Shown here: in pieces, positions 25,190 through 35,771 of the stretch
How the letters are laid out: the number at the start of each line of letters is the position of its first letter
Position numbering within the stretch: position 1 is the first letter of the stretch
Source of the DNA: Leucobacter sp. cx-42
Lineage (GTDB): Bacteria; Actinomycetota; Actinomycetes; Actinomycetales; Microbacteriaceae
Direction: 5' to 3'
Length of the DNA stretch: 64,000 bases
Assembly (NCBI RefSeq): GCF_014529985.1
Contig: NZ_JACVMU010000010.1
Location: forward strand, 62,001-126,000
The notes under the pieces: model-generated
The model's input: only the letters and a program-made list of their open reading frames with translations
The model's database searches: none
Told to the model about the DNA's origin: nothing
Program-made: the position numbers and the translations under genes

Positions 25190-25621
25190 CTACTCGGTCT
25201 CGAGACGCCAGTCGGCAAAGTCGAAACCTGGCGTAACCATGCAGCTCACGAGGACATTTTCGCTGCCGGGGTTGGTGCGCTGCCAGACCCCTGCGGGCAC
25301 GAGTACCTGCTGCTTCGCGCCAGGGGTTCCTGGGGCGCCGAGCAAAATCTTCTCGCCGTCGACCGGGTTCTCTCCCGTGCCGCCGAGCTGCAGTTCAAGG
25401 GGGCCGGGACCGTGCCACAGCCACATCTCGTCTGACGAGACGACGTGCCATTCAGAGCGGTCACCGGCGGGCAGCCAGAAGTGAATGAGCGTCACTGCGG
25501 GGCGCAGACCGCCGGCGGTTTCAATCGCATCGGTCGCCGTGTACATGCGGCGGTAGTAGCCACCTTCGGGATGCGGTTCAAGGCCGAGCTCAGTAATCGG
25601 ATCGTATGCTGCGTCAGTCAT
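25190..25621 (-). CDS. DUF985 cupin-fold protein
   Basis: This 143-residue protein shows the DUF985/YML079w-like pattern. It begins with LGLEPHPEGGYYRRMY, then HFWLPAGDRSEWHVVSSDEM and WHGPGPLEL, and ends with QRTNPGSENVLVSCMVTPGF and DFADWRL. ATG 25621 is used with AAAGAG nine bases upstream. Members are sugar-isomerase-like cupins of uncertain activity. It lies 47 nt downstream of the hydrolase-deaminase fusion and is probably co-transcribed. Confidence 0.88.
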   Translation of the reverse strand: MTDAAYDPITELGLEPHPEGGYYRRMYTATDAIETAGGLRPAVTLIHFWLPAGDRSEWHVVSSDEMWLWHGPGPLELQLGGTGENPVDGEKILLGAPGTPGAKQQVLVPAGVWQRTNPGSENVLVSCMVTPGFDFADWRLETE

Positions 25622-25668
25622 CTGCTGCACTCTTTCTGGTGGAGAAGTCAGTCGTGGGGTGCGGATCG

Positions 25669-28629
25669 CTACGCGCGGAACCGCTCAACGCCGGCAACGA
25701 TCGTGCGGCGGCACGTGCCAGCGCCAGCCTCGACGAGCTCCGCGAGAGCCGCGTCGGGGTCGGAAGCGTCGATGTCGAAGAACGCGAGGTCGGCGAGGGC
25801 ACCGACGGCGAGCTGGCCGATCCGCTGCGGACCAACGCCGAGACCGAGGGCGGTCGCGCCGCCGAGGGTCGCCGCATTGAACAGGCGCTGGTGTAGGTCG
25901 TGGTCGCCGTAGCCCTGCTCGCGCGCAATCTTGTAGAGCAACTCGACGTCAGCGAGCGGGTCAAGCGACGGCGAGGAAGACAGTGAGTCAGTGCCGACGC
26001 AGATGAGGTTGCCCTCTCGCAAGTAGGCAGCGACGGGAGGCATGTCGAGGCCGATGACCTCGTTCGAGCGCGGGCAGAGCGCGACCGAGGTGCCGCGGGC
26101 ACGCAGGAGCGAGCGGTCGCGGTCAGTCATGTAGACGCCGTGCGCGATGTGGCAGTCGGGGCCGAGCACCCCAAGGTGATCGACGAACTGGGTTGAGCTC
26201 ACACCGACACCGCGGTTGCGCAGCGCGCGGAAGCTCTCAGCGCCCATCTCTGCCCACTCATCGTGGTTCGAGTGGTGTTCGAGCTCCATGTGCGCTTCAG
26301 CGAGGTGGATGTGCAGGCGCATGCCGCGGCCGCGCACGAGGTCGGGGACGTCGAGCAGCGGCTGCACTTCAAGCGAGTACGGGGCGTGCGGCGAGACGCC
26401 AACCCCTGGGGTCGCGGGCATAGTGTCGAGCTGCAGCGCGGTCTGGTCGCGGCCGGTCTGCTGCCACTCGTCGTTGCTCCAGCCCATGACCTCCCAGTAC
26501 GCGATGCCGTGCATGCCGGCGTCGTGCAGGGCGGTCGCCGCGGAGGTGTCCGTCACAACATCTGCCGCAGCAGTCGTACCGCTCGCGAGCGCGAGGCGCG
26601 CGCCCTGCGCTGCAGAGGCAGCCCAGTCGTGCACCTGATGGTCGTAGATCGCGTCAAACGCGAGCGCCCAGTCGTCGAAGCCGTTGTAGGTGCGCTTCGC
26701 AACCTCAGCCATGCTCGTGTACTGCAGGTGTGTGTGGCCGTTCACGAGACCGGGCGTGAGCACGCCGTCCCAGTGCTCTTCTGCGAAGTCGATGCCGTTA
26801 TCGCGCAGCGACTGCACGACCCAGCCGCGGTCACCAACGTGCATGATGCGGTCACCGCGCACGGCGACGGCGCCGTTCACGATACGTGGGCCGGTCACCG
26901 GGATGACCAGGTCAGCGCTGTAGACGGTCACCGTTGGGGTTTCGGCCGGCTTCGCAGGCTTGCCGGCCTGCTCGGGTACTGCGGTGCGATCCGCACCCGT
27001 ATCGCTCGGGGCAGCCTGGGCTTGGTAGCGCTGGCTGCGCCAATCAGCGGCGGCGTGCGCCTGGGCGGCGTTCTTCGTGTCGACCGTACTGCCGTGGGTC
27101 GCGAGCGCGAGGCGTGCGATGCGCTGCTCTTGATCGCTCGAGAGCGGGAAGATGCCCGGCGCGAGCTTCGCGTCGCCGAGCGCTCCCATGTCGAGGAGCT
27201 GGCGCAGTGCGGCAAGCTGGGCGGCGAACGAGAGATCCATGATCTCGATCGGGTTGCCGCCGCTCGCCGTGTAGTTCACTCCGTAACCGTGGGCCAAGAT
27301 GATGACTTCGTGCGCGGATCCCGCAGCCCCAACGTCGACCGTGCTGATCTGGGGTGTGAGGTCGTGCATGGCGCGGCCCTCGAAGTCGATCTCGGCGTCA
27401 ACGCCGCCAGCGACCGCGAAGATCGTGCCGGGGCGAGCGTGACGTGCGAGGGGCAGGTCGACCGTGTCGCGAACACCAGACGCCGAGACGATCACGTCAG
27501 CAATCGCGGCGGCCTCTGCGGCGAGCGCGACGTCGTAACCGTCGGCTTCAGCGGTGAGGGCACGAACGGTGTCGAGCTCTGCAACGATGACCTTCGCGCC
27601 GAGGGCGCGGGCGTGACGGGCGACGCCTGCACCGACCGGGCCGTAGCCGAGCACGAGCCAGGTCGCGTCTGCTGTCTGGGGTACCGGACGCATCGCGCGG
27701 AGGGTTTCGAGCTCATCAACGATCGCGAAGACGCAGGTCTGACCCGTGCCGTGCAGGTTGTCGAAGAGGGTCTTCACTGCCGAGTCGTTCACGGGAACGA
27801 CGGGAATCTCGAGTTCGCCGTCTGCGTGCATGTGGCGGAGCGGGCGGACACCGCTCGTGGTCTCCTCTGCCGCACCGCGCAGTGAGGCGCGCGCCTCGGG
27901 CATGAGGTGCGCGAGGCGAATGAGGTGGGCTCCGTCGTCAATGAGCAGCTGCGGCTGCCAGCGAATGAGGTCACGCGCTTGCTCTGCCTCGTGTTCTGCG
28001 TCGGCGTCGTCGCTCGCGAGCACGACGATGCCGCGGGCGCGCAGGGCTGCTGCCGCCTCGGGATCAACCTCGTTTGCTGGCGCGAAGACGCGCACGTCAG
28101 CGCCAGCGCGCGCAAGCTCCAGCACGAGTACCGCGGTCTTGGGTTCGAGCACGAGCACGACACCGATGCGCACACCGCGCAGGGCGCCGCTCACTGCGAA
28201 CTCCTCTGCCAGCTCGCGCGTGATCGGCATGTACTGGTGCGACCACTCGATGCGTGCGGCACCGCGCTTCGCGAGCGAATCGCCCTCGGTTGCTGTGGCC
28301 GTGGGGCCGACCAGGGCTGCGCCCTCGGCGATGCGGATCGGGCCGGTCGCTGCTGCTGCCGTTTCTGCGTCTGCGTCTGCTTCTGTGGGCAACGCTGCGG
28401 CTCCCGCCGCGAACACCACCTCTACGTCAGCAGGCACCGGGGCACCCTGTTCAAGCACCGTCACGCGCGCGCCCATGCCCGCGAGCATCTGCTGCAGCGT
28501 CGCGGTCATTTCGGGCGCTGCCGAATCAGGCATGACACCCATGCGGGTGCCTGCGATCAAACGGTTCGTTGAACGGTTAAACCGGGCGACCAGTCGCTCG
28601 GCACGGTACACATCAGAAGCGGGACTCAC
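25669..28629 (-). CDS. Bifunctional fusion: S-adenosylhomocysteine hydrolase-like domain + amidohydrolase (SAH/MTA deaminase-like)
   Basis: This is a 986-residue two-domain protein. Residues 1 to about 545 resemble SAH hydrolase: LLIDDGAHLIRL, AEETTSGVRPL, and the catalytic pattern NDSAVKTLFDNLHG with Lys286 and Asp290 spaced as in the family. The NAD Rossmann motif GYGPVGAG begins near 328, with GYGVNYT further on. The usual C-terminal Lys/Tyr tail that clamps NAD is not visible. After a Pro/Ala linker, residues of about 585-986 form an amidohydrolase: His632/His634 in VNGHTHLQY, HIHLAEAHMELEHH, HIAHGVYMTD and VGTDSLSSSPSLDP, as in SAH/methylthioadenosine deaminases. The pair would suit deamination of SAH to S-inosylhomocysteine and its hydrolysis. 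The GTG start lies within a hairpin. Confidence 0.85.
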   Translation of the reverse strand: MSPASDVYRAERLVARFNRSTNRLIAGTRMGVMPDSAAPEMTATLQQMLAGMGARVTVLEQGAPVPADVEVVFAAGAAALPTEADADAETAAAATGPIRIAEGAALVGPTATATEGDSLAKRGAARIEWSHQYMPITRELAEEFAVSGALRGVRIGVVLVLEPKTAVLVLELARAGADVRVFAPANEVDPEAAAALRARGIVVLASDDADAEHEAEQARDLIRWQPQLLIDDGAHLIRLAHLMPEARASLRGAAEETTSGVRPLRHMHADGELEIPVVPVNDSAVKTLFDNLHGTGQTCVFAIVDELETLRAMRPVPQTADATWLVLGYGPVGAGVARHARALGAKVIVAELDTVRALTAEADGYDVALAAEAAAIADVIVSASGVRDTVDLPLARHARPGTIFAVAGGVDAEIDFEGRAMHDLTPQISTVDVGAAGSAHEVIILAHGYGVNYTASGGNPIEIMDLSFAAQLAALRQLLDMGALGDAKLAPGIFPLSSDQEQRIARLALATHGSTVDTKNAAQAHAAADWRSQRYQAQAAPSDTGADRTAVPEQAGKPAKPAETPTVTVYSADLVIPVTGPRIVNGAVAVRGDRIMHVGDRGWVVQSLRDNGIDFAEEHWDGVLTPGLVNGHTHLQYTSMAEVAKRTYNGFDDWALAFDAIYDHQVHDWAASAAQGARLALASGTTAAADVVTDTSAATALHDAGMHGIAYWEVMGWSNDEWQQTGRDQTALQLDTMPATPGVGVSPHAPYSLEVQPLLDVPDLVRGRGMRLHIHLAEAHMELEHHSNHDEWAEMGAESFRALRNRGVGVSSTQFVDHLGVLGPDCHIAHGVYMTDRDRSLLRARGTSVALCPRSNEVIGLDMPPVAAYLREGNLICVGTDSLSSSPSLDPLADVELLYKIAREQGYGDHDLHQRLFNAATLGGATALGLGVGPQRIGQLAVGALADLAFFDIDASDPDAALAELVEAGAGTCRRTIVAGVERFRA

Positions 28630-28657
28630 CCCTCTATTGTCTCAGGGTGAGTCCCGC
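28619..28657 (-). promoter_or_regulatory. Perfect 13-bp inverted repeat covering the start codon and RBS of the fusion gene
   Basis: Arms at 28619-28631 and 28645-28657 are exactly complementary. The GTG start (28629-28627) is in one arm and the AGAGG ribosome-binding site is in the loop and stem base. Formed in the mRNA it would hide the start. As DNA it would be a good operator. There is no T-run. Confidence 0.7.
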
Positions 28658-28715
28658 GTCGTGCTGTGCGCTCAGCCGGGCAGCATTTGCTACGCCACTC
28701 TGGGCCCCGGGACAT

Positions 28716-29171
28716 TCAAAACTCGCCCCAATAGCTCCGGAACTCGGGCACGACAACTGCACGTTCCCAAACCTCTACCGCAAGGAATTCGCAGAGTTCT
28801 TCGCCCTGGACAAACCACTCCCGATCAAGAAACTGTGCCTCGCTGAGTTGGTCAGCATCGTCGAGCTCCGCATCTGCAGCTCGCTGCCATTGGCTTCCCC
28901 AGTGCCTCAGCTCACTCGCGAGCGATTCGCTCAGCCCGACATCAGCGGGCTCCACAGGACCGAGACCACGTCCCCATAGTGGCCAGTCATTGCCGTGTGC
29001 AGGCAAGAGTCGCAACACTCTCAGATTTCCTTCACGAACCATCAAGTCACGTTCTTGAACCTCGGACGCTGAGCACTCGCGTTTCCCCAGCACCCAGCCG
29101 ATCTGGCCCGCAGCGACCTTGGCCGACATGCGAGTGCGTTCTGTTCCACTCAGATACGGCGTATTTGGCAT
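28716..29171 (-). CDS. Hypothetical cytoplasmic protein
   Basis: This is a 151-residue, Trp- and Glu-rich soluble protein (WGSQWQRAADAELDDADQLS) with no signal peptide or TM. ATG 29171 follows TAGGAGACCTCGT, a good ribosome-binding site. No family is recognised. It lies 86 nt upstream of the fusion gene, on the same strand, and may share its transcript. Confidence 0.7.
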   Translation of the reverse strand: MPNTPYLSGTERTRMSAKVAAGQIGWVLGKRECSASEVQERDLMVREGNLRVLRLLPAHGNDWPLWGRGLGPVEPADVGLSESLASELRHWGSQWQRAADAELDDADQLSEAQFLDREWFVQGEELCEFLAVEVWERAVVVPEFRSYWGEF

Positions 29172-29199
29172 ACGAGGTCTCCTAACTTGAAAACAGAAA

Positions 29200-29233
29200 G
29201 TGGTGGGTCCGGTGCGATCACCGGACCCACCAC
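29200..29233 (-). terminator. Terminator of clpB
   Basis: Perfect 15-nt arms at 29200-29214 and 29219-29233 surround a CGAT loop. Leftward they are followed by TTTCTGTTTTC. It separates clpB from the 28716 gene. Confidence 0.9.
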
Positions 29234-29266
29234 TGTGCTCCGCTTAACTAAATTACTTTCGTGCGG

Positions 29267-31465
<2,199 letters not shown>

Positions 31466-31530
31466 GTCGCTCCTTCGTTGCTGTCGTGTTTCTGCGGGCG
31501 GATCGCGCCAAAGCGGCGCACGTGCTCAAA

Positions 31531-31551
31531 GTTGAGCTTAGTTGACTCAAG
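31531..31551 (-). promoter_or_regulatory. HAIR (HspR-associated inverted repeat) operator of clpB
   Basis: On the minus strand the sequence is CTTGAGT-N7-GCTCAAC, against the published HAIR consensus CTTGAGT-N7-ACTCAAG. The first half-site is perfect and the second has five of seven matches. It lies 66-86 bp before the clpB start codon. Confidence 0.85.
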
Positions 31552-31719
31552 TTTAGCGAACCGTGAGCAGAAATGCCAGGTCGGAGGGCATCATTTGCCA
31601 CCTGTTCACTATGAGCTAACTCCCTTACGGCCGGGTTCGCAAGCCCAAATTTGAGACGCTGTTCCGCGCCGCTCAACACTCCCTGTTCACAACACACATT
31701 CGAGATAGAGTGGCCGTCT

Positions 31720-32997
31720 ATGACAAACGCGGCCCCCACTCCGACCCCGACTCACAGCCGAGCAACCTGGGTCTTACTCATCGCCGCCGTCTGCCTCGTT
31801 GCGCTAAATCTGCGCATGACCATCACGGGCGTCGGCCCGCTGCTGGACGAGATTGCCGCGACCGAGGGTGGCAGCCCCGCGGTACTGGGACTGCTCGCGT
31901 CTATCCCGCTGTTTAGCTGGGCCGCGTTCTCGCCACTCGCGCAGTCGTTCGCCGCAAAAGTCGGCATCGACCGCGCGGTGAGCTGGGCACTGCTCGCCCT
32001 CACGCTCGCGAACGTGTGGCGCGTACTGCCAGGCTCCCCCATCAATATCTGGGCCGGAACCGTCCTCCTCGGCGCCTCCCTCGCCGTCGGCAACGTCCTC
32101 ATCCCAGCAACAATCAAGCGCGACTTCGGGCCCCGCGTCCCGCTCATGATGGGCGTCTACTCCGCTCTCCTCAGCGGTGCCGCGGCCATCGGCGCGGGCA
32201 TCGTCGCCCCCATCTCCCACTTCACCCCGGTCGGCGGCGAACCGCTTGGCTGGCGCATCGGCCTCTTCGCGACAGGCCTGCTCGCGTTCCCCGCGCTCAT
32301 TCTGTGGGTCATCGCGTCGCGCGTACGGACCAAGAGCGAGGGCGCGGATCGCGACGCTGCCGCGGCAGGTGCTGCTCGATCCGCCGCCCCGCAGTCAAAG
32401 CTTGGACTGCGCGTCTGGACCGATCGGGTCGCGTGGACGATCGCGATCTACATGGGATGCCAATCGGCGACGTTTTACACGTGGGCGACCTGGCTCGTGT
32501 CGGTCGACATGTCGCGCGGCACGACAGCGATCGCCGCTGGCGCGCACATCATGGTCTACCACGTGAGCGGAATGATCGGCTCGTTTGTCACGCCGTTCAT
32601 CTGGCGCGGGAAGCTGAGGAAGATCTATCCGCCGCTGCTGCCCTTCATCATGGGGCTCTGCGCCATCGGCTTCATCGGGGCGCCCGGCATCTTCGTGCCG
32701 CTGCTCGCGGTGAGCGGATTCATGACCGGCTCATCACTCAGCGTCGCCCTCACCCTCGTCGTGCAACGCTCGGGCAACGCCGACGTCGCCGCCGCCGCCT
32801 CAGGCATGTCGCAGTCGCTCGGCTACCTCATCGCGGGTATCGCACCGGTGCTGTTCGGCTGGCTCTTCCAGGTGGGCGGCAACTGGTGGCTGCCCCTCAT
32901 CGTTGTGCTCCTCGCGACGCTTACCCAGACCGCCGCGGGCCTGTCGCTCATGCGCGAGCGGATGGTCTTCGGCCGCGCACACGACGTGCAGGCGTAG
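31720..32997 (+). CDS. MFS transporter, CynX/NimT-like
   Basis: This is a 425-residue, 12-TM transporter. The opening LNLRMTITGVGPLLDEI is the family hallmark of CynX/NimT exporters, which include a cyanate carrier and a 2-nitroimidazole exporter. ATG 31720 is preferred; GATAGAG nearby is a weak ribosome-binding site. It diverges from clpB with 254 bp between. Substrate unknown. Confidence 0.87.
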   Translation: MTNAAPTPTPTHSRATWVLLIAAVCLVALNLRMTITGVGPLLDEIAATEGGSPAVLGLLASIPLFSWAAFSPLAQSFAAKVGIDRAVSWALLALTLANVWRVLPGSPINIWAGTVLLGASLAVGNVLIPATIKRDFGPRVPLMMGVYSALLSGAAAIGAGIVAPISHFTPVGGEPLGWRIGLFATGLLAFPALILWVIASRVRTKSEGADRDAAAAGAARSAAPQSKLGLRVWTDRVAWTIAIYMGCQSATFYTWATWLVSVDMSRGTTAIAAGAHIMVYHVSGMIGSFVTPFIWRGKLRKIYPPLLPFIMGLCAIGFIGAPGIFVPLLAVSGFMTGSSLSVALTLVVQRSGNADVAAAASGMSQSLGYLIAGIAPVLFGWLFQVGGNWWLPLIVVLLATLTQTAAGLSLMRERMVFGRAHDVQA

Positions 32998-33004
32998 TTC
33001 GGGC

Positions 33005-33052
33005 GCACAAAGGGGCGGGCGTCTGGAATACCGGACGCCCGCCCCTTTGTGC
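33005..33052. terminator. Bidirectional terminator between MFS and thiolase genes
   Basis: Long arms (33005-33026 and 33031-33052, one T-G mismatch) around AATA, flanked by AAAGGGG/CCCCTTT. It serves both convergent genes. Confidence 0.88.
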
Positions 33053-33062
33053 GTGCTGAGGT

Positions 33063-34232
33063 TTAGACCGCGCGCAGAATGACCGCGCTGCCCTGGCCGC
33101 CACCGCCGCAAATTCCTGCCGCACCGAGTGAGCCGGAGCCCAGCTCGGCGAGCTGGCGGGCGAGCGTACCTACGATCCGCGCCCCGGATGCGCCGATCGG
33201 ATGGCCGAGCGCGATCGCACCACCGTGACGGTTCACGATGTCGGCATCGATGCCAAGGTCGCGCACCGACTGCACCGAAACTGCCGCGAATGCCTCATTG
33301 ATTTCCACGGCCGCAAGATCGGTTGCAGCCGCATCGATCTTCGCAAGCGCGGCGCGGATCGCCTGCGCAGGCTGCGAATGCAAGTGCGTATCGGGGCCCG
33401 CGACAAACGCGGTTGCCTCGACGCGAGCAAGCGGGGTCAGCGCGAGGCGCTCAGCTGCGGCCTCGCTCACGATGACGAGCGCAGCTGCGCCGTCGGTGAT
33501 CTGCGAGGCGTTGCCCGCGGTGATCGTGCCGTCTGCCGCGAACGCGGGGCGCAGACCAGCGAGCGACTCGGTCGTGGTGGTCGCGCGAATTCCGTCATCG
33601 GTGGCGACGACCTGGTCTCCGCGGCGTGACTTCACGGTGAAGGGTGCGATCTCGCCCGCGAGGAAGTCTTCTGACTCCGCTGCGAGCTGGTGCGAGCGGG
33701 CTGCGATCGCGTCCTGCTCGTCACGCTTGAGGTCGCGATCGGCGTTGCCCGACTCGGTCAGCGCGCCCATCGCGGTCTTGCTGAATGCGTCGGTAAGCCC
33801 GTCGTGCTCGGCGGTGTCAACGAGGGTGCCGGGGCCGAACTTCACGCCAGCGCGTAGGGCAATGGTGTGGGGTGCGAGCGACATCGACTCCTGGCCGACG
33901 GCCACGACGATATCCGCCTCGCCAGCCTTGATGAGGCGAACCGCCTGCGAGACCGCCTCAGTTCCCGAGAGGCAGACGGCGTTGATCGTGATCGCGGGAA
34001 CGTTCAGCGGAATGCCCGCGCCGATAGCGGTCTGGCGAGCGGGGTTCTGACCTGCTCCAGCCTGGAGCACCTGGCCAGCGACGAGCTGATCGACCTGGTC
34101 GGGCGCGATGCCAGCGCGCTCGAGCGCCGCCGCGGTCGCGTGTGCACCGAGCGCCGTCGCGGGCTGAGCCGCGAGCTGGCCGGTGAACTTCGTAAACGGG
34201 GTGCGGGCGTAACCCACGATCAACGCCGACAT
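33063..34232 (-). CDS. Acetyl-CoA acetyltransferase (thiolase)
   Basis: This is a 389-residue thiolase that condenses or cleaves (aceto)acetyl-CoA. It carries active-site Cys87 in NAVCLSGTEA, the GQESMSLAPH loop, the EINEAFAA motif, the base histidine in GHPIGASGAR, and the second cysteine in CGGGGQGSA. The start is ATG 34232, 6 nt after GAAGGAG. No other fatty-acid or PHB genes are adjacent, so direction (synthesis or degradation) is uncertain. Confidence 0.93.
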   Translation of the reverse strand: MSALIVGYARTPFTKFTGQLAAQPATALGAHATAAALERAGIAPDQVDQLVAGQVLQAGAGQNPARQTAIGAGIPLNVPAITINAVCLSGTEAVSQAVRLIKAGEADIVVAVGQESMSLAPHTIALRAGVKFGPGTLVDTAEHDGLTDAFSKTAMGALTESGNADRDLKRDEQDAIAARSHQLAAESEDFLAGEIAPFTVKSRRGDQVVATDDGIRATTTTESLAGLRPAFAADGTITAGNASQITDGAAALVIVSEAAAERLALTPLARVEATAFVAGPDTHLHSQPAQAIRAALAKIDAAATDLAAVEINEAFAAVSVQSVRDLGIDADIVNRHGGAIALGHPIGASGARIVGTLARQLAELGSGSLGAAGICGGGGQGSAVILRAV

Positions 34233-34492
34233 CATCGTCTCCTTCACTGCCGCGGATCCGCTCACACGGCGACCCCACCATCTTGCCGGGTTCTGCGCGT
34301 GCGCGCACGCACGGTTTGCCCATGTTGGGGGTGCGCGGGTGTGCAAGGGTGCGGGCTTCCGTTCCCTTCTCCCCTCCGCCCCACCATTTGCCGCAAATAT
34401 GTGATCTGCCATCAATATGTTGTTTGGCGGCGAATTCTGCGTATTAGCGGCCTAATGCATATCTGCGGCGAAAGACGACTGGCCCAAGGCAA

Positions 34493-34590
34493 GGGTGGCC
34501 GCGCGGCCACCCGCGGCAGCCCCAATTCTTGTCATTCCAGCCGGGTGGCACCTTGATTCCGGCTGCCGCGGTTGGCCCTGCTGGCCAACC
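34493..34590. repeat. Cluster of stacked inverted repeats
   Basis: It contains a perfect 20-nt palindrome (34493-34512), CCGCGGCAGCC (34511-34521) complementary to 34561-34571, CAGCCGG (34538-34544) complementary to 34559-34565, and GGTTGGCC/GGCCAACC (34570-34577, 34583-34590). Arms of 34511 and 34538 compete for the same partner, so alternative folds are possible. Confidence 0.7.
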
Positions 34591-34633
34591 TTGCCATTGA
34601 AGTAGTTGCTTTGCTGGGTTCCGCCTCTCGCTA

Positions 34634-34714
34634 TTTCGCTTCAGTATGCAATCGAGCGTCGGTAAGGCGCATTTGTTCGTTTTGGTTTTACCGGAGGCAC
34701 TTTTTCTTACCGGG
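34634..34714. repeat. Diverged dispersed repeat, copy A
   Basis: About 81 bp starting TTTCGCTTCAGTATG and ending near TTACCGG. It aligns along its whole length with 41655-41733, roughly two thirds identical by eye. It lies in non-coding DNA in both places. Confidence 0.6.
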
Positions 34715-34762
34715 GAGAAGTGAGTTGGGTCGTTCTGCGGCGAAAGCGCTTTTCAAGCACAC

Positions 34763-34793
34763 TTGTCCTTGACGTAACGTCAAGTTTTAACGT
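34763..34793 (+). promoter_or_regulatory. MerR-type promoter with dyad in a 19-bp spacer
   Basis: The candidate -35 TTGTCC (34763-34768) and -10 TAACGT (34788-34793) are 19 bp apart. The 17-bp perfect palindrome CTTGACGTAACGTCAAG (34768-34784) fills the spacer. Such a long spacer with a centred dyad is classic for MerR-family control, and the gene downstream encodes a MerR protein. Confidence 0.8.
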
Positions 34794-34857
34794 GAACTGT
34801 GGTGAGCAACCGTTCGCTAGAAAACAGCAAAAGCCACAGACAGAATCAGGCAGCACC

Positions 34858-35697
34858 ATGGAGTACTCGATCCAGCAGACCGCACGCGCGGCCGGCACCA
34901 CGTCGCGCGCGCTGCGACACTATGCCGCGATTGGCCTGCTCGAGCCGAGCCGCATCGGCACGAACGGGTACCGCTTCTACGACGATCGGGCGCTGCTGCG
35001 GCTGCAGCGGATCCTGCTACTCAAAGAGCTCGGACTCGGCCTCGAAGCCATAGGCGAGGTGCTTGCGGCGCAGGATGCGCAGACAAGCCGGCGCCCAGAC
35101 AAGAAACCGGCCGAGGTTGAGATTCTCGAGTCACACCTCGCGCTGCTCGAACGCGAGCGCGATCGGGTGGCTGCACAGATTGGTTCGGTGCAGCGCACGA
35201 TTGCGGCACTGAACCGCGACGGGGCGCAGGTCCAGCGGTCTTCTTCACAGCCAGATATTCAGGAGATGAACCTCATGGCAGAGAACATGTTCGAGGGCTT
35301 TGACCCCACCGTCCACAGGGAAGAAGTGGAGCAGCGCTGGGGCGCTGCCGCCTACCAACAGAGCGATGCGTGGTGGCGGTCACTCTCGAAACGCGACCAG
35401 ACTGAATGGCAGGCGGCGGTAGCTGAGCTGTCGCGCGACTGGGCTGCAGCCGCGGAGCGCGGCGAAGACCCCGCCGGCCAGGCTGGCCAGGCGTTGGCGG
35501 CCCGTCATGTTGCGTGGCTCCGCAGTGTGCCAGGCACTCCGGCTGCAGATCCCGAGGGCGACCTCCGCGGCTACGTGCTCGGCCTCGCAGAAATGTACGT
35601 CGCCGATGACCGCTTCGCCGCGAACTACGGTGGCACGCAGGGCGCCGAGTTCGTGCGTGCCGCGCTCGTCACCTTCGTTAAGGCAGGACTACGTTAA
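34858..35697 (+). CDS. MerR-family regulator with TipAS drug-binding domain
   Basis: This is a 279-residue regulator. Residues 1-75 are a MerR winged helix (YSIQQTARAAGTTSRALRHY, ...IGTNGYRFYDDRALLRLQRI). A coiled-coil dimerisation helix spans about 80-125. Residues of about 140-279 match TipAS (GFDPTVHREEVEQRWG), the domain that in Streptomyces TipA captures thiopeptide antibiotics. ATG 34858 is used. The dyad promoter upstream suggests autoregulation. No separate target gene is obvious next door. Confidence 0.9.
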   Translation: MEYSIQQTARAAGTTSRALRHYAAIGLLEPSRIGTNGYRFYDDRALLRLQRILLLKELGLGLEAIGEVLAAQDAQTSRRPDKKPAEVEILESHLALLERERDRVAAQIGSVQRTIAALNRDGAQVQRSSSQPDIQEMNLMAENMFEGFDPTVHREEVEQRWGAAAYQQSDAWWRSLSKRDQTEWQAAVAELSRDWAAAAERGEDPAGQAGQALAARHVAWLRSVPGTPAADPEGDLRGYVLGLAEMYVADDRFAANYGGTQGAEFVRAALVTFVKAGLR

Positions 35698-35771
35698 CTC
35701 ACTGACCGGTAGTGGAAGACAACAAGCGGATTCGCGTTGCCGAACTTTCGCCTCTTCATAGGCTTGGCGGC

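Larger units (their letters stand above)
34233..34762. other. Long intergenic region rich in inverted repeats
   Basis: I see no gene over about 530 bp. The middle holds stacked inverted repeats (34493-34590) and the right part a diverged copy of a sequence also found at 41655. Both are listed separately. A 66-codon reading frame at 34572 has no family features or ribosome-binding site and was not accepted. Confidence 0.6.

Noticed and set aside
26263-27885. Plus-strand open frame of 540 codons opposite the hydrolase-deaminase fusion
   Set aside because: Antisense to conserved catalytic motifs; a GC-bias artefact.
34572-34772. 66-codon frame in the repeat-rich region before the MerR gene
   Set aside because: No ribosome-binding site, overlaps repeat copy A and the MerR promoter, and no family resemblance.
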